In this document: one piece after another, positions 1 through 9,024 of the stretch
How positions within the stretch are numbered: position 1 is the first letter of the stretch
Layout: each line of letters opens with the position of its first letter
Assembly (NCBI GenBank): GCA_955652345.1
Contig: CATPBV010000089.1
Span: 1 to 32,683 of the forward strand
Reading direction: 5' to 3'
DNA from: an uncultured Solirubrobacteraceae bacterium
GTDB taxonomy: Bacteria; Actinomycetota; Thermoleophilia; Solirubrobacterales; Solirubrobacteraceae
Length of the DNA stretch: 32,683 nucleotides
Program-made: the position numbers and the translations under genes
Notes under the pieces: model-generated
What the model saw: the letters and a program-made list of their open reading frames with translations, nothing else
What the model was told of the DNA's origin: nothing
Databases searched by the model: none

Positions 1-2
1 AG

Positions 3-392
3 TTACTTCAGCGTGGCGCTCCAGTCGCCTGGCAACCCGTCGCAGTTGGACGTGAAGTCGAGGTCGATGTGTCCACCTGCGTGCTGGCGGTCGGTGAAGC
101 TCCCGTAGCCCCTGAAGATCGAGACCCGCCGGCCGAAGTCCACGTTGTACTTCCAGATGCCGAAGTGTCCCTTCTTGACGAAGATCCCGACCTTGTAGCC
201 GCAGTACTTGAAGGTCCCGTGGTAGACGCCGGGCTTGACGGGCTTCGAGTCGATGGTGATTCGCACCGGGGAGTGCTTGAAGGTGCCCCCCACGTACGTC
301 CCGCCCAACTTCGGCATCGCAGCGAGTGCGATCGCGACGGATCCGCAGAGGACGGCGGAGGTGAGGAGCAGGAGGCGGACGAGTTTCTTCAT
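3..392 (-). CDS. Hypothetical secreted protein (129 aa)
   Basis: Complete ORF with N-terminal signal peptide (MKKLVRLLLLTSAVLCGSVAIALAA). No family recognised. Confidence 0.7.
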   Translation of the reverse strand: MKKLVRLLLLTSAVLCGSVAIALAAMPKLGGTYVGGTFKHSPVRITIDSKPVKPGVYHGTFKYCGYKVGIFVKKGHFGIWKYNVDFGRRVSIFRGYGSFTDRQHAGGHIDLDFTSNCDGLPGDWSATLK

Positions 393-483
393 GAGCCGGG
401 CATTCCTTCCATCGATTGGGTTCAGGCACGGTTATCGGCCGTGCCCGCCACTGCTTTAGCCCAACGGGGCGAAGCGGCGAGCG

Positions 484-897
484 CTACGGCTGGAGCAGGT
501 CGTTCGATCCGCTCGGGCGTAGCGGCCCGATGTGGAGGGTCGCCGGCTGGACGGCTGTCGTACTGGTCAGCGAGTAGTCGCCGGGAGTGCTCAGCTCGAC
601 CTTCATCTGTGCCGTCCCCTGCGGGCTGATCGACCCGGTGGAGGCGACTGCCTGGGCAGCCGGCGTCCCCGCGGGGAGGAGCGTCAACGTCTGTGCCCTC
701 GAGGCCTGGTTGGTGATGATGAACACGACTTGCCCGGCCCCGACCGTGTCGGGTGACAGCGACACCCGCGCATCGTTGATGTAGACGGTCAGGTTGATCG
801 GGAGCGGGGGTGAGGTCTCCTTGACCCCCCCGCCGCCACCGCCGCAGCCCGCGGCAGCGAGCGCGACAGCCACCCACATCCCCGAAGTCGTGCGCAT
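484..897 (-). CDS. Putative lipoprotein with cupredoxin-like domain
   Basis: Lipobox-like LAAAGC followed by a Gly run, then a beta-rich segment (VSLSPDTVGAGQVVFIITNQASRAQTLTLLP) resembling cupredoxin-like secreted domains. Confidence 0.65.
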   Translation of the reverse strand: MRTTSGMWVAVALAAAGCGGGGGGVKETSPPLPINLTVYINDARVSLSPDTVGAGQVVFIITNQASRAQTLTLLPAGTPAAQAVASTGSISPQGTAQMKVELSTPGDYSLTSTTAVQPATLHIGPLRPSGSNDLLQP

Positions 898-918
898 CCG
901 GCGGCAGTTTGGCTTAGC

Positions 919-1122
919 TCAGGCTGAGGTGCGATTCAGCGACTCGCGGCGGCGCTCGATCCGGCGAAGCTCGGTCTGGAGCTCCCCCCAGGACTCCTGC
1001 TCGGCCAGGTCGTACTCGTCGCCAGTCAGCCCGCTCAGCTTCTCGCGGTAGGCGTGCCAGGCGCGCCGTGTTCCCGCGTCGAGCTCGCGAAGCCTTTCGG
1101 CATCACGGGCGATAGTGGTCAC
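919..1122 (-). CDS. Small charged helical hypothetical protein (67 aa)
   Basis: GTG-start ORF rich in Arg/Glu, placed between the lipoprotein and the divergent exonuclease gene. Confidence 0.55.
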   Translation of the reverse strand: MTTIARDAERLRELDAGTRRAWHAYREKLSGLTGDEYDLAEQESWGELQTELRRIERRRESLNRTSA

Positions 1123-1200
1123 GTCACGACTCCTTCCCTAGCTTTCTTGAATCCTACCCGCAGCTACGGTCGGCACAATCGCGCGTCACGGCGCAAGGGC

Positions 1201-3063
1201 ATGTGCATGCCGTCCGGGCGAGGGCGTATCACAGGACGCTTGCAGCTGCTCGACCAGCCGATCGCGAGCGCCGAGCTCCTCGTCGTCGATACCGAGACCA
1301 ACGGCCTCGGCGGCGACGACTGCGAGCTGACCGAGATCGGGACGGTGCTCGTCGGGGGCGGCGAGCTGCACGATCGGTGGTCCTCCCTGGTTCGCCCGAA
1401 CATGCCGCTGCGGCGGGGCATCCAGCGTTTCACCGGGATCACGCAGGCGATGGTCGATGATGCGCCGTCGCTCGAGGAGGTGCTGCCCGGCCTCGAGGCG
1501 CGGATGCTGGGCCGGGTCCTCGTCGCGCACAACGCGCCTTTCGACCGCAGGGTTCTGTGCCAGGCGTTCGAGCGCGTCGGGCTGGCATGGCCGGACCCGC
1601 CGATCCTTTGCACCGCCGCGCTGGCACGGGCGCTGCTGCCGCTCCAGCGCGAGCGCGGGTTGGCCCCACTCGCAGACTCGGTAGGCGTCGATGTCCGCGC
1701 CGTCCATCGTGCGCTCGTCGACGCCGAGACGTGCGCGCGGGTCCTGTGCGCGCTGTTCGGACGCCTGTGCGCCAACGCCGCGACCGTTGGGGATGCGGTC
1801 GCCCTGCTTGCCCCGAGGCGCCCCGCACGGAAGCCCGCGCTGCGCCTCCAGAGGGCGACTGCCCTGATCCCGAAGCTCGACTTCGCGGAGCTTCCGAAGG
1901 ACCCCGGCGTCTACCTGTTCCGCGACGCGTCCGGCGCGACCCTTTACGTAGGCAAGTCGATCTCGATTCGCAGTCGCGCGCGGGCGCATTTCGCCCCGGC
2001 CGCGATCCTTGGTGGCGACAGCGGGGGATCTCAGGACTGGCGATCCCACGCGTCGATCGTCGACTACCGCCCGACGAACTCGGAGCTCGGCGCGCTGGTG
2101 CTCGAGAACCGGCTGATCAAGGAGCTGCACCCGCCGGGCAACATCCGCCTGGCGAAGCGCGACGACCGGCTCGTCTACATCCGCTGCCGGCTGGACATCC
2201 CGTATCCGATCATCGAGGTGGCGCCGGAGCCGGCCTCAGGGCACGCCGTCACGATCGGCCCGCTCCGGGGGCGCCGACTCGCGGTCGAGCTTGTCGAGCA
2301 GCTCGATTCGCTGTTCGGCTTACGGCACTGCGGGCGGCGCCTGCGCATGCGTGAGCACCCGTCCGCGTACGGGCAGATGGGGCGTTGCCTGTCTCCGTGC
2401 CTGGGGGACCTCGATCCGAACCTCTACCGCAGGCGGCTCGATGAGGCGCTGCGCGTGTTCGTGGAGGGCGGCGACGCCCGCGAGCTGCTGGTCGCGCACG
2501 TCGAGGCGCAGATGCGCGAGGCTGCCGCGGCGCAGCGCTACGAGCGTGCGAGCTGGCTGCGCCGGCGTGCTCGCAGGCTGAGTGTGATCCTCGGGCGACT
2601 CGACGGGGTGCTCGAGGCGACCCACGTTCGCCCCAGGCTGGTGCTTGCGGCGCATCCAACGAAGCCGTGCTTCGACGCGTTCTGGATCGTCGATGGCAGG
2701 CTGGCCGATTGGGGCGCGGTCAGCGATGAGCCGGATGAGCTCGAGGCGCGGACCGACGCGGCGCTCCGACGAGCCTCGCGAAGGCCGGAGCTGGCCGCCC
2801 ACGTGCCACCCGGGGAGGTCGACGAGGTCCGCATCCTCGCGACATGGCTCGCCTCGCATCCCGGGATGCCACAGCTGGCGCTCGACCACCGGCCCGGTCT
2901 CGAGGAGCTGAGAAGCTTCTTCGTGAGCGCCGCTGAGGAGCCGGAGCCGTCAGCCGGCGGCGAACGGCAGCTCCACGACCTCGGCCGGCTGGCCGTCGCC
3001 GACCGCCAGGCCGGATCCCGGCGGAGCCTCGCGCCGGACCAGCGCCAGGCCGATGTGGCCTAG
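1201..3063 (+). CDS. DEDDh exonuclease (DnaQ epsilon-like) fused to GIY-YIG/UvrC-like nuclease region
   Basis: DnaQ-type motif LLVVDTETNGLGGDDCELTEIG and AHNAPFD; GIY-YIG motif DPGVYLFRDASGATLYVGKSISIRSR. Start placed at ATG 1201 because the upstream extension (from 1054) overlaps the opposite-strand ORF. Confidence 0.88.
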   Translation: MCMPSGRGRITGRLQLLDQPIASAELLVVDTETNGLGGDDCELTEIGTVLVGGGELHDRWSSLVRPNMPLRRGIQRFTGITQAMVDDAPSLEEVLPGLEARMLGRVLVAHNAPFDRRVLCQAFERVGLAWPDPPILCTAALARALLPLQRERGLAPLADSVGVDVRAVHRALVDAETCARVLCALFGRLCANAATVGDAVALLAPRRPARKPALRLQRATALIPKLDFAELPKDPGVYLFRDASGATLYVGKSISIRSRARAHFAPAAILGGDSGGSQDWRSHASIVDYRPTNSELGALVLENRLIKELHPPGNIRLAKRDDRLVYIRCRLDIPYPIIEVAPEPASGHAVTIGPLRGRRLAVELVEQLDSLFGLRHCGRRLRMREHPSAYGQMGRCLSPCLGDLDPNLYRRRLDEALRVFVEGGDARELLVAHVEAQMREAAAAQRYERASWLRRRARRLSVILGRLDGVLEATHVRPRLVLAAHPTKPCFDAFWIVDGRLADWGAVSDEPDELEARTDAALRRASRRPELAAHVPPGEVDEVRILATWLASHPGMPQLALDHRPGLEELRSFFVSAAEEPEPSAGGERQLHDLGRLAVADRQAGSRRSLAPDQRQADVA

Positions 3064-3903
3064 GCGGGGCGAGGTCACCGCGCTCGTCAGCCGGCCCACC
3101 AGGCGGCCCGCGACGTGCAGCTCCTCGCCGGCGGTCATCGGATCGTCGCTTCGCAGCCCCCGCAGGTGACGGTTTGGCTTGCCGCGGTAGTAGAGGCGCG
3201 CGACGGTCTCCTGCCCCACGTAGCAGCCCTTGGTGAACGACACGGCGCGTTCGTTCAGGCCGGCCTCCTGCGGGATCACGGTCTCGTCGAGATCGACACC
3301 GTAGCGAGGGCGCCCGTGCTCGATCCTCAGGATCTCGGCCGCGGGCTCCGAGACGCTCGCCGCGCCGAGCTCGGCGAGCGCCTCCGCGAGCGCTTCGGTG
3401 TCCGCGGCGTCACACAGCAGGTCGATTCCGACGTCGGTGCGGATCGCGCGGGCCTTCACCGTGGCGAGCTCGACGGGTTGGTGGGAATGCTCGACGCGAC
3501 GCGGAGCGCTCTCCCCGAGCACGGCATCGGCGGTCGGGCCGATCAGTGACAGCAGGCCCCGCTCGAGCGTGCGCTTGTGGAGCTGCGCGTCGTAGCCGAC
3601 GCTGAACAGGCGGATCATGTTGAACAGTGCTTGCAGCGCCGTCCGCTCGGTGTCGAGCAGCAGGTCGTCTCCCGCATCGAGCACGCGCAGGTCGCCGAGC
3701 ATCTTGCCCTTCGGCGTGAGGAACGCCGCGTAGCAGCCTTGACCGGCGGCTAGCGCCTCGACGTCGTTTGTCACCTGGCCCTGGAGGAAGCTCTTGGCCT
3801 CGGCGCCGGACAGCGCGAGCTTGCCGCGGTCGGAGCGGTCGAGGAGGCCGCATCCCTCGGTGATCGCCAGGTACTCGGCGCTCAGCGAAGCGGTGGAGCT
3901 CAT
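2950..3903 (-). CDS. ygfZ: YgfZ/GcvT-like folate-binding protein
   Basis: Signature KGCYVGQE (SFTKGCYVGQETVARLYYRGKPNRHLRGL). ATG 3903 preferred over 3927 because a TATCCT box lies 7 nt upstream. Confidence 0.88.
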   Translation of the reverse strand: MSSTASLSAEYLAITEGCGLLDRSDRGKLALSGAEAKSFLQGQVTNDVEALAAGQGCYAAFLTPKGKMLGDLRVLDAGDDLLLDTERTALQALFNMIRLFSVGYDAQLHKRTLERGLLSLIGPTADAVLGESAPRRVEHSHQPVELATVKARAIRTDVGIDLLCDAADTEALAEALAELGAASVSEPAAEILRIEHGRPRYGVDLDETVIPQEAGLNERAVSFTKGCYVGQETVARLYYRGKPNRHLRGLRSDDPMTAGEELHVAGRLVGRLTSAVTSPRLGHIGLALVRREAPPGSGLAVGDGQPAEVVELPFAAG

Positions 3904-3910
3904 ATGACCA

Positions 3911-3916
3911 AGGATA
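3911..3916 (-). promoter_or_regulatory. Candidate -10 element (TATCCT) of ygfZ, leaderless arrangement
   Basis: Minus-strand TATCCT then 7 nt then ATG 3903. Confidence 0.45.
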
Positions 3917-3927
3917 TGAACGCTCAC

Positions 3928-3933
3928 TACAGT
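3928..3933 (+). promoter_or_regulatory. Candidate -10 element (TACAGT), leaderless arrangement
   Basis: TACAGT-TCTCGC-ATG(3940). Confidence 0.45.
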
Positions 3934-3939
3934 TCTCGC

Positions 3940-4302
3940 ATGGGCCTCGCCGTTACCTTCGATCAGATCGTCGAGTCGCTGCCCGACGACTGGACCGACC
4001 TCGAGCTCGACCTGCGGATCTTCGACGAGCGCCGCTACGTCGATTCGGCGCTCCTACTGGTGGCGTGCAATGCCCAGCCGTACTCGAAGCACGACTGGCA
4101 CTGGCGGCTGTTGGTCGCCCATCGCTTCGGGCACGCCGCGGCGGTCCCGGCGGTTCACACCTCGATGAAACTGCTCGACGACGCAGGCATCAGCGGAGAG
4201 CTCGCCGTTCGCGAGGTGCGCACCGGACGGGTTGAGGTGACCCAGATGTGGGGGAGGCCCGAGTCGGTGCGCGAGGAGTTCCGAAAGCTCAGGGCGCAGT
4301 AA
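3940..4302 (+). CDS. Conserved hypothetical protein (about 120 aa)
   Basis: ORF from ATG 3940 (MGLAVTFDQIVESLPDDWTDLELDLRI...). Stop overlaps the start region of the next gene. Confidence 0.65.
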   Translation: MGLAVTFDQIVESLPDDWTDLELDLRIFDERRYVDSALLLVACNAQPYSKHDWHWRLLVAHRFGHAAAVPAVHTSMKLLDDAGISGELAVREVRTGRVEVTQMWGRPESVREEFRKLRAQ

Positions 4303-4655
4303 TCGCGCGGGTCGTCGCCTATGTTCCGGACCTGCTGTTCGGGTCCAGCGTGCTCGGCGCCATCCAGGCAGCCGGGCACGAGGCAGTCCTCGTACCCGAC
4401 CTCGAGCGCCTGCGGGAGGCCCTCCCGAGCGCCGATGCGCTGGTCGTCGATCTGACCGCCGACGCCGCAGTGCGCGCCCGGCAGGTGAGCGAGTGCCGTC
4501 CGCCGGGATTCCCGGCGCTGGCCTTCTATTCGCACGTGGAGGCCGACGTTCGCGCGCTCGCCGAGCGCACCGGGTTCGACCTCGTGGTGCCCCGCTCGCG
4601 GATGGCGCGCGAGGGGCCGCAGCTGGTGGAGCGGCTAATAGCCGCCGGGCGGTGA
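4302..4655 (+). CDS. Receiver-like / Rossmann-like hypothetical protein
   Basis: Reading frame IARVVAYVPDLLFGSSVLGAIQAAGHEAVLVPDLERLREALPSADALVVDL... has alternating strand/helix pattern. The natural start appears to be ATC at 4302 within TAATC; the only canonical upstream start is GTG 4248. Confidence 0.5.
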   Translation: MARVVAYVPDLLFGSSVLGAIQAAGHEAVLVPDLERLREALPSADALVVDLTADAAVRARQVSECRPPGFPALAFYSHVEADVRALAERTGFDLVVPRSRMAREGPQLVERLIAAGR

Positions 4656-5648
4656 GGGGACCGAGGCGGCGAAGCTCGAGTCGAACATCTGCCCCACGTC
4701 AGGAGGGCGCGAGACGATATGAAAGCGTGCCTCCCAGCTCGCCCAGGCCTGGAGCGCACGCGGATCCAGCCTCCCGACCTTGCGGTCGCGACCGCTGAAC
4801 GCCGGAAGCAGCGCACCGAGCTGTGCGGCAACGAGCTTGGGGTCGAGGCCGGCGACGAACGACTCGAGGTCCGCGGCACTCCGCTGCGGGTTCGAGAGCG
4901 TGAAGTCATAGCCGTAGACGAGCATCTTGACCACGGAGGCGGCGAGGTCTGGATCGTCTCGGACGAGCCTGCGCGTCGTGCAGACGACGAGCTCCGGGTA
5001 CCGGGGCGCGCCGTAATCGTCGACCCTGAAGACGTGAAATCCGGGGCGCCGCAGCGACAGCGTTACGCCCTCGTCGTTCCAGAACGCGGTCGCAGCCGCG
5101 ACCCGCCCGGCGAGCAGCACCGGCACCGCGTCGAAGCCGATCGTGACCGTCCGGACCGCTGACGGGTCGCCGCCGGCGCCCGCGACGACCGAGCGCAGCA
5201 CCGCGGTGTCGCTCGGGACGCCGGTGATCCCGACGGTCTTGCCCGCGAGCTGCCGTGGCGATCCCACCGACCGCGCGGCGATCACCGACGCCAGCGGGCG
5301 CTGGACGATCGCCATGATCGCGACCAGGCGCGCGCCGCGCTCGCGGGCGATCGCGAGGTCGTGCAGGTCGAGGATCGCGAAGTCGACGCGCCGGCTCTCC
5401 AGCAGCCCGATCGAGTTGGTCGACGCTTGGGGGACGATCACATTGAGGTGCACGCCGACGATACGGTCGTAGTGGTGCGCAAGGGCCGAGTAGATCCCGG
5501 CATGGACCGCGTTGGGCGTGAAGTCGAGCACCAGGGTCGCGTTGCGGACGCGTGTAGCTCCGCTGCCCGAGCCGCACCCCGCGATCAGCAGGGCGACGAG
5601 CAGCGGCAGGAGTGATCGCCTCGCCGGGAGTGTCCGGGTGATACGCAT
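4635..5648 (-). CDS. ABC transporter substrate-binding lipoprotein, NMT1/THI5-like
   Basis: Lipoprotein signal (LLIAGCGSG); LVLDFTPNAVHAGIYSALAHHY and ESRRVDFAILDLHDLAIARERG are typical of NMT1/THI5-like binding proteins. Confidence 0.85.
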   Translation of the reverse strand: MRITRTLPARRSLLPLLVALLIAGCGSGSGATRVRNATLVLDFTPNAVHAGIYSALAHHYDRIVGVHLNVIVPQASTNSIGLLESRRVDFAILDLHDLAIARERGARLVAIMAIVQRPLASVIAARSVGSPRQLAGKTVGITGVPSDTAVLRSVVAGAGGDPSAVRTVTIGFDAVPVLLAGRVAAATAFWNDEGVTLSLRRPGFHVFRVDDYGAPRYPELVVCTTRRLVRDDPDLAASVVKMLVYGYDFTLSNPQRSAADLESFVAGLDPKLVAAQLGALLPAFSGRDRKVGRLDPRALQAWASWEARFHIVSRPPDVGQMFDSSFAASVPSPPGGY

Positions 5649-5658
5649 CGGCGGCGCC

Positions 5659-5664
5659 AGGATA
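5659..5664 (-). promoter_or_regulatory. Candidate -10 element (TATCCT) for the NMT1-like SBP
   Basis: Minus-strand TATCCT, 10 nt before ATG at 5648. Confidence 0.35.
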
Positions 5665-5672
5665 CGGCTACG

Positions 5673-5678
5673 TAGAAT
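5673..5678 (+). promoter_or_regulatory. Candidate -10 element (TAGAAT) for fbiC
   Basis: TAGAAT 11 nt before ATG 5690. The identical hexamer precedes the tRNA-Leu at 32494 with the same spacing. Confidence 0.4.
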
Positions 5679-5689
5679 TGCCCTAGCGC

Positions 5690-7912
5690 ATGCGCCGACG
5701 CGTCACGTTCAGCCGTAACCTCACGCTGTCGCTGTCGCGGACCTGTCGGTGCTACTGCAAGTACTGCTCGTTCGCCACCCACAGAGAGCACCTCTACTCG
5801 CCGGACGAAGTCGAGGCGATCCTCGACCAGGCGGTTGCGCGCCATCGCGTCAAGGAGCTGCTCGTGCTGACCGGCGAGCGGCCGGAGGTGAACGAGGGAG
5901 TCGCGGCGCGGCTGGCGGAACACGGGTTCAGCGACTTCACCTCCTACGTGGTGTGGGTCTGCGAGCGCGCGCTCGAGCGCGGGTTGCTCCCGCATACCAA
6001 CCTCGGCGTCCTGCCGCGGGGCGACCTCGAGCGCCTGCGGGAGGTCACGGCATCTCAGGGGCTGATGCTCGAGTCGATCTCCGAGCGGCTGATGGAGACC
6101 GTCCACGCTGGATCGCCGTCCAAGCACCCCGCGCGCAGGATCGAGACGATCGCCACGGCCGGGGAGCTGCGAATCGCCTTCACCACCGGGATCCTGGTGG
6201 GGATCGGCGAGACCGGGGATGAGCGGATCGCCTCACTCGAGGCGCTCGCCGAGCTTCATCGCAAGTACGGGCACATCCAGGAGGTGATCCTCCAGAACTA
6301 CGTCCCGCACGAGAGCTACTACGGCCGCGAGCCGGCGCAGATCGCGGGTGCTGCGGCGAGCGAGTACTGGCGGACGGGGATGTGGTCGGGCCCGCAGCTC
6401 GACGCTCCGGCCTGGGCGTGCCCGGTCACGCTCGATGACATGAAACGCCTCGTCGCGGAGACGCGGCGGCTGATGCCCGGCGTCGGGATCCAGGTTCCGC
6501 CGAACCTGTCCGACTGGTGGCCGGAGCTGGTGCGCGCCGGCGCCACCGACCTGGGCGGGCTCAGCGCCAACGGCGACCACATCTCGCCCGAGCATCCGTT
6601 CCCGTCGCCCGCGCAGGTGCGAAAGCTGCTGCACGCAGACGGATTGGCGCTGACCGAGCGCCTGTGCGTGTATCCCGAGTACATCGATCCGCACTGGGTC
6701 TCGGAGGCGGTGCTCGACGTGATCAAGCGCTGCTACTGGTCGTTTATCCCGCGTCGGGGGTCGGGTCGGCGGGGAGGCGTCTCGATCTCGGACGAGGCCG
6801 CGCCGCGGGCGGTCTCCCGCGCACGAGTCGGCCTCCCGCTCACCGCTGAGGAGCTGACCGCGCTGTTCGCCGAGCGCCGGCCGTCAGTAATCGAGGAGAT
6901 GCGGTGCGCCGCGGACGAGCTCCGCGAGGAGCTCGCGGGAGAAACGGTGACGTTCGTCGTCAACCGCAACATCAACGTCTCGAACATCTGCGTGGTCGGC
7001 TGCGCGTTCTGCGGGTTCGGCCAGTCTCGTCGCTCGCCCGACGCGTACGAGCAATCGGCCGAGGAGTTCGCGAGCCGCGTACTGGAGGCGGTCGACTTCG
7101 GCGCCACCGAGATCTGCATGCAATCCGGGATCCACCCCGACTGGGGTGTCGAGGACTACGAGAAGTGGCTGCGGCTCGCGCACGAGGTCGCGCCGCACCT
7201 GCACCTGCATGCATACTCGCCGATGGAGGTCGCCCACATGTGCGACGTCAGCGGGCTGCCGCCGCTCGAAGTGTTCGAGCGGCTGCGGGCGGCGGGGCTC
7301 GGCTCGACGCCGGGGACGGCGGCGGAGGTTCTGCACGACGGAGTCCGGGAGCGGATCTCCCCGAACAAGCTGCCCGTCGCCCGCTGGATCGAGATCATCG
7401 AGGCCGCGCACGCGGCGGGAATCCGCTCCACTGCGACGGTGATGTTCGGACACATTGAGGAGCCGTGGGAGCTGGCCGAGCACATGCGGGTCGTGCGCGA
7501 GCTCCAGGAGCGAACGGGCGGATTCACCGAGTTCGTGCCGCTGTCGTTCATCCCGTTCCACACGCTGCTCGGGAGGACCCACGGGATCGAGGAGATCTCG
7601 ACCGAGGAGAACCTCAAGCACACCGCCGCGTTCCGGCTGGCGCTCGGACGCTCCGTCCGGAACCTCCAGGCGAGCTGGGTGAAGATGGGGCTCGACGCGG
7701 CGACCGAGTCTCTGCGCTGGGGCGTCAACGACCTCGGCGGCACGCTGATGGAGGAGTCGATCTCGCGGATGGCGGGGAGCTATCACGGGGTAAGGCTCGA
7801 GCCCGCGGACCTGATCGCGGCGGCTCACCGGGCGGGGCGCCCGGCCGCGGAGCGCACCACCCTGTACGAGATCCGCCGGCGCCACGAGCTCCTCGCGACA
7901 GCGACGGCATGA
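5690..7912 (+). CDS. fbiC: FbiC: 7,8-didemethyl-8-hydroxy-5-deazariboflavin synthase (CofG-CofH fusion)
   Basis: Two radical-SAM Cys motifs, CRCYCKYCSF near the N-terminus and CVVGCAFCGF in the second half; 740 aa, CofG then CofH order. Confidence 0.96.
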   Translation: MRRRVTFSRNLTLSLSRTCRCYCKYCSFATHREHLYSPDEVEAILDQAVARHRVKELLVLTGERPEVNEGVAARLAEHGFSDFTSYVVWVCERALERGLLPHTNLGVLPRGDLERLREVTASQGLMLESISERLMETVHAGSPSKHPARRIETIATAGELRIAFTTGILVGIGETGDERIASLEALAELHRKYGHIQEVILQNYVPHESYYGREPAQIAGAAASEYWRTGMWSGPQLDAPAWACPVTLDDMKRLVAETRRLMPGVGIQVPPNLSDWWPELVRAGATDLGGLSANGDHISPEHPFPSPAQVRKLLHADGLALTERLCVYPEYIDPHWVSEAVLDVIKRCYWSFIPRRGSGRRGGVSISDEAAPRAVSRARVGLPLTAEELTALFAERRPSVIEEMRCAADELREELAGETVTFVVNRNINVSNICVVGCAFCGFGQSRRSPDAYEQSAEEFASRVLEAVDFGATEICMQSGIHPDWGVEDYEKWLRLAHEVAPHLHLHAYSPMEVAHMCDVSGLPPLEVFERLRAAGLGSTPGTAAEVLHDGVRERISPNKLPVARWIEIIEAAHAAGIRSTATVMFGHIEEPWELAEHMRVVRELQERTGGFTEFVPLSFIPFHTLLGRTHGIEEISTEENLKHTAAFRLALGRSVRNLQASWVKMGLDAATESLRWGVNDLGGTLMEESISRMAGSYHGVRLEPADLIAAAHRAGRPAAERTTLYEIRRRHELLATATA

Positions 7913-9024
7913 GCGTGTCCGAGCGGCCGCCTTCGCTGTTCGCCGGCGTCGAGCCGCTCGAGGTGTTCGTCGACCTGCTCGCGGATATCGACACGGACAC
8001 GTCCTCGACGGAGTTCTACGACAAGATCTGCGAGGCGATCTGCCGGCTCACCACGATGCGCAGGGCGGCGATCTTCATGGCCGACGCCGCGCGCCGGAGG
8101 GTCAGGGCGGTCGGAGCGCACGGGATCTCCTTTGGCCAGCTCGCGCCGCTGCGCCCGACGCTGGTCGACACGCCGATCGCCCAGCGCGCGCTGCTCGAGG
8201 ACAAGGTCGTCGTGTCCGATCGCGTCGAGGACGCGGTTCCGGCGGAGTACGGGAAGATCCTCGGCCTCACCACGATCGTGTGCACTCCGATGAGCGCGGC
8301 CGGGCGTGCGTACGGGGTGATCTGCGCCGACCGCGGCGGCGGGCGGTTCGAGCTCTCAGACGGCGAGCGCCACCTCCTGTGGACACTCGGGAAGACCGCC
8401 GCCCTGGTCGCTACCGCGCGCAACGCAACCCGCCAGCAGGAGCGCGCCCGGCGTCTCGGAGAGCGGCTGGGGCTGGCGCGCGAGATCCACGAGCGGGTGC
8501 TTCAGCGACTGTTCGGCGTGTCGCTGGCGCTGAGCGCGGAGCAGCCGCTCGATCGGGAGGGGCGCGAACGCTGCCGGATCGAGATGGAGGAGGCGCTCGG
8601 CGATCTGCGACGGGCGCTCGAGCGCCCGCTTGCCCCGCTTCCGCGCGAGACGGGCACGACGCTCCACGCGGAGCTCGAGCGGATGCAGAGCACCTCCGAT
8701 GCGACGGTCGAGATCGATTGGCCGCGCGGGGTCAGCGTTCCCGGTGACCTCGAGCCGCTTGCGCAGTCGGTGCTCGCGGAGGCCAGGCGGAACATCACCA
8801 AGCACGCCGCGCCCTCGCTCGTGAAAGTGGCGGTCTCGCGAGACGCCGACACGTTCGCGCTCGAGGTTCGCAACGACGGGGCGCGAGACGGGGCTCCGGG
8901 CGCCGGCATGGGTCTCCGCCTGGCGGCGTTCGAGGCGCTTCAGCAGGGCGGCGTGGTGGAGTTCGGGCGCAGCGATCCCGACGCCTGGCGCGTCCGTCTC
9001 GTGGTGCCGCTCGGCCGGCCTTGA
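7909..9024 (+). CDS. GAF-domain sensor histidine kinase (HisKA_3/NarX-like)
   Basis: GAF-like N-terminus; phosphoacceptor region LAREIHERVLQRLFGVSLAL; N-box-like LAEARRNITKHAAPS; glycine box GAGMGLRLAAFEA. ATGA overlap with fbiC. Confidence 0.87.
   Translation: MSVSERPPSLFAGVEPLEVFVDLLADIDTDTSSTEFYDKICEAICRLTTMRRAAIFMADAARRRVRAVGAHGISFGQLAPLRPTLVDTPIAQRALLEDKVVVSDRVEDAVPAEYGKILGLTTIVCTPMSAAGRAYGVICADRGGGRFELSDGERHLLWTLGKTAALVATARNATRQQERARRLGERLGLAREIHERVLQRLFGVSLALSAEQPLDREGRERCRIEMEEALGDLRRALERPLAPLPRETGTTLHAELERMQSTSDATVEIDWPRGVSVPGDLEPLAQSVLAEARRNITKHAAPSLVKVAVSRDADTFALEVRNDGARDGAPGAGMGLRLAAFEALQQGGVVEFGRSDPDAWRVRLVVPLGRP

Noticed and set aside
6884-7885. 333-aa minus-strand ORF antisense to fbiC CofH half
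   Set aside because: Shadow ORF; opposite frame has radical-SAM motifs.
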